From Augochlora pura (lineage: Eukaryota; Arthropoda; Insecta; Hymenoptera; Halictidae), in NCBI RefSeq assembly GCF_028453695.1, contig NC_135777.1, positions 20,015,714 to 20,079,713 of the forward strand: a DNA stretch of 64,000 nucleotides, read 5' to 3'. How positions within the stretch are numbered: the first letter of the stretch is position 1; each line of letters starts with the position of its first letter. A model generated the notes under the pieces. That model searched no databases. It saw only the letters and a program-made list of their open reading frames with translations, and was not told where the DNA came from. Below are positions 58,781 through 64,000 of this stretch, piece by piece. A program made the position numbers and the translations under genes.

Positions 58781-60680
58781 ACCATTAAACGCCGATAAAA
58801 CCACGTATAATATATAATCCAGAGAAAGATTCCCCAAATACCAATCGATCACGCAATCTCTAAGGCGTTTGGCATTTGATAGATATCGCCGTAACACACG
58901 GTTCTCTTTGTTTATTCGACTGTCCGACGGTTAACGATCTCACGGACGTCGGTACGGCGTTTTCGACAGGTGCGAAATTTAATAATATAGCTTTCCGATG
59001 TAAATGCCGCGCTCGGAATTTCGTAAGCTCGATTAGGCGAGGCGAGCCGTAGATAGCCTATCGGTCATCTTAATCGATCTCCCGGCCGATGAAAATTTAT
59101 TTAAAATCACCGCGGCTCTTTCTTTTTCCCCGTTCGCTCGATTATCATATATCAGGGTTTAATCGAAGGACCCGCGGAACAATGCGCTCATTCATCCTAA
59201 TCAAAGGCCGGCTCGGCTCCGAGCGGGCAGCGGCACCGCGCCGCGGCCACGAATAAAACCACGGATATATTTATCGACGTCAGCTCTAAATCCATTAATT
59301 CGATTCCGCATTATGCAAATTCGCGGCGCGCTCGCGCGGCCGTACAGCGCCCCGACGAGGCCCCGACGTCTTCAACAGGCGGACGTGGGCGAGACACACA
59401 CCGGGCCCCGGCTACTTGTAGCTCTCATTCGAGCTCCCGTCGGATTCGTTCAAACAAATTCGACGCCGCCGCGTCCCGGTGGCTTAGCGTCTCTCTCTCT
59501 CTCTCTCACTCCCTCTCTCTCTCTGTCTCTCTCTCTCTTTCTCTCGCTCTCTATCTCTGTCTTTCTCATCCTCTCGAGAGAGGGTCGCGTGGGTGGCGGC
59601 TCGCGGCGTACAACGCGGCCGACACACGGCGACTCGTCCTTTCCGCGGAAACCACGACAGCCGGGGACAGGCTCGCGCGACGGTGTCGACGTAATTGAAA
59701 AATAGTATGCTTCTCTTGCGGAGAAAGTGGAGGATTTCTTACGCGATTACTTAACGTTTCGAGATTCCTGCCGCCGCGCCGCTCGTTTCCTGGGAAGCTC
59801 GCCCTCGGACGAATCTCGTTTGATGTAGAACCGAGCTGACGTTTCCAAGGAACGTTCAGCGTTTTGTAGAATACAAAGTTGTTCGATCTACCGATTGGTA
59901 ATGTCGTTTGGTTCTCATCCAGCTCAAGATATTTTTCAATTTAATTCGGTATCGAAGTGACGCAGTGATAACAGACTTTTAGAATTAAAATTTGTAAATT
60001 CGTTCTGTGATACACTGTGGCATGATTTGCAAGTAATAATTTAATTACAAATTTCTGTGGAGAATAAAAATTGAGCCAATAGAGCATATCAATTTTTTTT
60101 CTTTTTTAAATAATTTTAACAGATCGACAATAATTTATTGGTATTACTAAATTTTTTTTAATGCTTTTACTGTAAGCAACTGCTTGATTTTGACCTAAAT
60201 GCGTAAAATTGTCAGTCTACGAATAATGTAATCTACAGGATGTATTATTAATAATCATTGGAATATATACCAAATTGAATGATTGGACAGATGGAGAATT
60301 TATATGAAACAATATGCGATTATTGTTTTATTTTTATTTCTAGCAGGAGCCTAGAAAATATGTTGATCACTCTCCAAAATTATTTGAATAAATAATAAAA
60401 AACGAAATGTTAAACTAGATTTAAACATATACAGAACAAATGCAAAAAAAGCTTCTTAAATTATTATTAAAAATCACTGCAATCTTCATACTACTGTAAT
60501 AAAACAATAAAGTACTTTCGAATGAAGATACTTAAGAAAATGAAATTTACATATTACAGCGCTAAATATAATTGAACTCGAAAAGAAAATTCCTCGAATG
60601 CTGTGAATTTCATTAAAATCCCGTAAATATGATTCTACATACGCCAGTCCTACTATTCGATGACTCACGGTCCACACTGT
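58781..60680. other. CpG-rich block with CT tract, then AT-rich trough
   Basis: About 58790-59880 is CpG-rich with a long CT tract at 59490-59571. About 59900-60680 is AT-rich and empty. The only sizeable frame (59313-59705) is Ser/Leu-rich because of the CT tract. Confidence 0.5.
59490..59571. repeat. CT-rich tract
   Basis: About 80 bases of (CT)n with CACTCC, TG and TTT interruptions, the longest CT tract in the window. Confidence 0.9.
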
Positions 60681-62010
60681 GCATAAAACATGGCAGCCGA
60701 CTCGATCAACATTATAAGTCAGCGCGGAATATACAGCGCGAATAAAACGGGAATTTTTCCAGCATGCGGCTGATTTATATCATAAAGTCGGTGCCAGCTA
60801 GAAACTATGTGCTAAACGAGAAAGAAACACGCTCGCCGGGGACTCGTCTACAATTTGAGAATCCCAGTGATTGGTTATATAGTCTCGTAAATAAATCGCG
60901 GCTCGCGCGCGCGCGCGCGACTCGCAACAAAAGAGCACCGTCGACACGAAACCTATCAGCAACATTAATTTATTTCCGTTTCTACGTCTTCGAAGTGACG
61001 ACCGCGGCAATGAGATTGGAACGACTAGTTTCCTAGCAAGCCATAAAATCCCCAGCGCCGTGTGTTCACTCATTAACAGACACCTGTTCCCCGGGATCGT
61101 TTCCCTTGCGTCCCGTTTGTCTGCGAGCCACGGCCGCGGCGCGGTGTGTTCAACGGTCGAATGAGATTAAAACGATTCGTCTCGTTCGGGCACGCGGGGC
61201 TTGACGAGGCGCTAGTCAGCTATTTTCATCCGCTATTAGAATTCGTTTACCCGCGAAATCGCGGCGGATCGTGTCGTGCTTTCTCCTCGAACCGAGCCGC
61301 GAGACAGGCAACCCGTTCGACGTTGCTCGCCGAACGTGATACACCTGCGCGGGTGTCGCTAATTAGAAACTTGCCCGCCTGGTAACCGGGGAACGCACGC
61401 GACGTGCACGTGCCTCTCGCCGCGAGCCCGTTTTTAATCGATTTGCTCATTTTATTTATTTGCCGAACGCAACACGTGTCCGATACGTTTCCCTCGACGC
61501 CCGGAGCCTGCGTTTTACTGTGCCAACTAATTGCTATAATTCGGTTAGCTTGTTTATTACGTGTATTACAGCGGAACTCCGTTTATATAAACTCGGTGTG
61601 ACACAACCAGTATAACCGGGTACGTTTAATAAGAGACGGCCAATCATCCCCGCTACCTGTAACTTTTCGCTTAAATAACGAAAGCTCGCGTTCAGATAAA
61701 TGGATTCAATATACCACTTAATTTATTTCTCAGACGTTTACAGATATTCGCACAATTTAATTCCCCCTTCGGTGGCTTCTTATAATTTTTTAAAATATCT
61801 GTACTATTCTAGATAACAAGTCGCATGAGCCAGAATTTTTTCAAACATCTTGATTGTAAACTGTGGTTACGAAAAACAAAGTAGTAGAAATAAATAACAG
61901 TAATTTTTAAGAGGTCTGCTTAAAGCGATCGCAAGACTAACTCGATATTGTATGATACAGGGGTAATAAATATGAATCGTCAGTCATCATGGTTCTCTAA
62001 AGCTAGTGTT
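60681..62010. other. CpG-rich block then AT-rich trough
   Basis: About 60690-61560 is CpG-rich with a (CG)n tract at 60902-60919. About 61680-61980 is AT-rich. No gene is supported. Confidence 0.5.
60902..60919. repeat. (CG)n alternating tract
   Basis: About 17 bases of alternating CG after a short CT. Confidence 0.85.
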
Positions 62011-62152
62011 TCCACGCATCAAAGTCTCTGAACGCTACTTACCACGCATCGAAGTCTCTGAACGCTATTTACCACGCATCGAAGTCTCTGAACGCTATTT
62101 ACCACGCATCGAAGTCTCTGAACGCTACTAGCCGCGCATTGAAATCACTGGC
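62011..62152. repeat. 30-bp tandem repeat, about 4.7 units
   Basis: A 30-bp unit starting CCACGCATCGAAGTCTCTGA repeats at exact spacing. The middle two units are identical, the flanking ones carry one to several changes, and the last decays after ATTGAAATCACTGGC. The units are contiguous with no spacers, so this is not a CRISPR array. It is moderately GC-rich, unlike the AT-rich minisatellites. Confidence 0.95.
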
Positions 62153-62222
62153 ATTACTGCCACTTGTAAAGTCGCCGGATCCATTACCGCGTTACCATTA
62201 ACGCAATGCCTTAATACATTAA

Positions 62223-62456
62223 ACCCTTGCCGTTACCATTTTCTTAACAATTACTATGATTAGAATATTTTTTCGACTAATTTCTTGGAAGAAAAAAGAA
62301 TCTTATATTTATCGTGTGCTTACATTTACTTGAACGTTTAAATATTGGTGACAAGAGAATAAAATTTGATCCCTACTTAAATAAACGGATGAACATTCAT
62401 ACCTTATTGTTATAAATCTCTATCACGAGTTTGACTTGTTAAAGTACGGCAAGGGG
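62223..62456 (+). mobile_element. piggyBac-like MITE related to the nested element at 52226
   Basis: The left end CCCTTGCCGTTAC follows TTAA, and the reversed right end CCCCTTGCCGTAC borders TTGA. This gives about 12 bp of terminal inverted repeat. The first 150 bases align with the nested element at 52226-52390 (CTATGATTAG, TTTACTTGA, TTTAAATATTGGTGACA); a further 80 bases near the right end are absent from that copy. It is non-coding. Confidence 0.7.
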
Positions 62457-64000
62457 TTGAAGCCGACTATTTTAAATTTTACAAACTGAATAAACAATAT
62501 TTTCTTTTGATAAAATCTACACCACCACCGCGTCATCCGAAGAGGTCGAATGATTGATCGTAACGTAGGCGTACCTCGGTATTCACGAAAATAACATTTC
62601 GTCCGCGTTCGATGAAAAGCAGGTATGCGATTCGTGCGGTATTGGACCACGTGTCCCGATCTTCTGTGTATAGTGTGTCGTGGGAACGAGGCGAGCGAAG
62701 CACGGAAGCGTGATGCGAGGATGAACAGCCACGGCAGGGGAGGGATTACACATTTTCGTACGATGATAAATGATCTCATCACCGGCATTTAGAACGCGGC
62801 GAGGTGTCGGAAGGCCGAAACGAGCTAGGACAAGGGATAGGCAACGAACATAGCTGAGAGAGGAGCGAGGGGAGGTGGGCAGACACGTTTGAACGCGATT
62901 AAGGGTAAAGGGGCATAGATCGCATGCAGTTATTCCACGTGGATCAAAAGCGAGCGAGGCATGCCTGGAACGAATCATAACTGAGCTAGGATAACCATTA
63001 ACACCGATAGTTGCCTCTAATTGTCCGTTCATTAACCTTCTAACTGAGAGACGAGGCGATGCTCGTGTAGCGCCTTCGGACGAGTGCGCTCTACGCCACC
63101 GTAATTAAAATTTAACGATTTTAAGCGTGATGCATTGGTTGTAGTATCTATCTTTAGTTTTTGATTTCGTGTGTTTAAGAAGGGCTTCGACTTGTGCCAA
63201 TTTCGTGCGTTGTCTCTCGTGTGGGATACGCGTTACGAGAAATCATAGGAAGCGGTGTGATTTTCATTGTTTGAGTAGACTTTAATTTTCGCTTTCGATT
63301 TATTGAGGACAAATCAAATTTTTGTGTCTTTGGACAAAAGGAACTTCGATCTTCGAATCTATGGCATTTGAGCCACAGTTGTCCTTAGTATATCGTGAAA
63401 CTTTTAATCTGTTACTTACAAATTATCGCATTACGTTTTAATATTCACCACAGTCATACGTCTATTTCACAGAATTCGAACGAATATCAATTTCTCAGAA
63501 TAACCGTAATGACGTCTAATTTCGCGTGGCAGCGTGCACCAATGGACGAGCGAATAATCAGCCAGAAAACAGTCGGAAGGAGAATCAGGGACAGCGGCCG
63601 ATCGTTAGACATTCATTAGAAAATGATTGCGGCCGATTCGCCCGGCACCGGTCCCCGGGCAGCGAAGAACAAACGAACGGAGACAGGGCGGATGCCGGGT
63701 CCCAGATCCTATCAACAGCGCGGAGATTGCGTTCGATGTTATTACCATGAAATCGAGGGGACCCGCGGGATGAAGCGAGCGAGCGAGCGCCGGCGAGGCG
63801 AGGACGGAGAGACCGGGGGAGGCCGGTCGGCGAAGAAAAAGAGATCACGGTCTCGGGGCGGAAACAAAAATGGATATAGATTATCGCGGGGATGCGCTGG
63901 CGCGCACGCGCGCCCACGGTACTCCATAACCGTAATAACCAGTTAAACGTTTCGCGACGGAAGAGGCGGCGTCCCCGAGGGGCGGCGGCGGAGATGAGGC
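62457..64000. other. Mixed DNA, AT-rich trough, CpG-rich right edge
   Basis: About 62520-63090 is moderately GC-rich. Two overlapping minus-strand frames (121 and 149 codons, 62423-63032) in different readings have no family likeness. About 63110-63500 is AT-rich and 63510-64000 is CpG-rich, running off the window edge with Arg-rich frames on both strands. No gene is supported. Confidence 0.45.

Noticed and set aside
62011..62152. CRISPR-like array of 30-bp repeats
   Set aside because: The units are contiguous with no spacers, in a eukaryote-like sequence without cas genes. It is a minisatellite.

Overview
This window looks like nuclear, mostly or entirely non-coding DNA from an animal, most likely an insect, and by texture probably a hymenopteran (ant, bee or wasp). 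That guess rests on three things: CpG is abundant rather than depleted, GC-rich and AT-rich patches alternate sharply, and the repeats include short mariner-like (TA-flanked) and piggyBac-like (TTAA-flanked) non-autonomous elements. I did not identify the species. There are no bacterial operons, ribosome binding sites, rRNA, convincing tRNA, CRISPR array or phage genes. Most long open frames lie in CpG-rich DNA where stop codons are rare. Several begin at GTG or TTG and hold few or no internal methionines, so I treat them as chance.

Layout. From end to end the window is a mosaic of CpG-dense blocks (about 0.5-2.5 kb) separated by AT-rich troughs (about 0.3-0.9 kb). The CpG-dense blocks carry simple repeats: (CT/GA)n, (CG)n, (CCG)n, (TCC)n and a 23-bp poly-C run. 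They also carry GC-clamped hairpins, and one 39-bp motif occurs twice, at 17056-17094 and 21263-21301. Most of the recognisable transposon remnants sit in the AT-rich troughs, together with minisatellites of 19, 21, 24 and 30 bp. The only candidate protein gene I would flag is a single-exon frame of 116 codons on the minus strand at 22100-22450. It has an AATAAA signal 27 bp past its stop and I recognise no family.

Mobile DNA is the clearest biology here. (1) Three 80-bp, nearly palindromic mariner-like MITEs at 20554-20633, 49223-49302 and 57126-57205, each flanked by TA; the first is inserted in the opposite orientation. (2) A set of piggyBac-like elements with ends CCCTTTGC or CCCTTTCG beside TTAA or decayed TTAA. 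Subfamily A is at 18784-19015, 23549-23788 and 48897-49041. A long-inverted-repeat subfamily is at 52127-52541 and, decayed, at about 8039-8276. A third type is at 52226-52390 and 62223-62456, and a possible fourth at 56268-56475. (3) Two copies of a TIR element with a GGTCANTTTGACC box, at 896-1065 and 26946-27085. The element at 52226-52390 is nested at a TTAA inside the long-inverted-repeat element, and the uninterrupted TTAA can be seen in two related sequences. That is direct sequence evidence for TTAA-specific insertion.

No interacting gene set can be described. The window is best read as intergenic or long-intron DNA whose CpG-rich blocks may hold regulatory sequence, which cannot be shown from one sequence.
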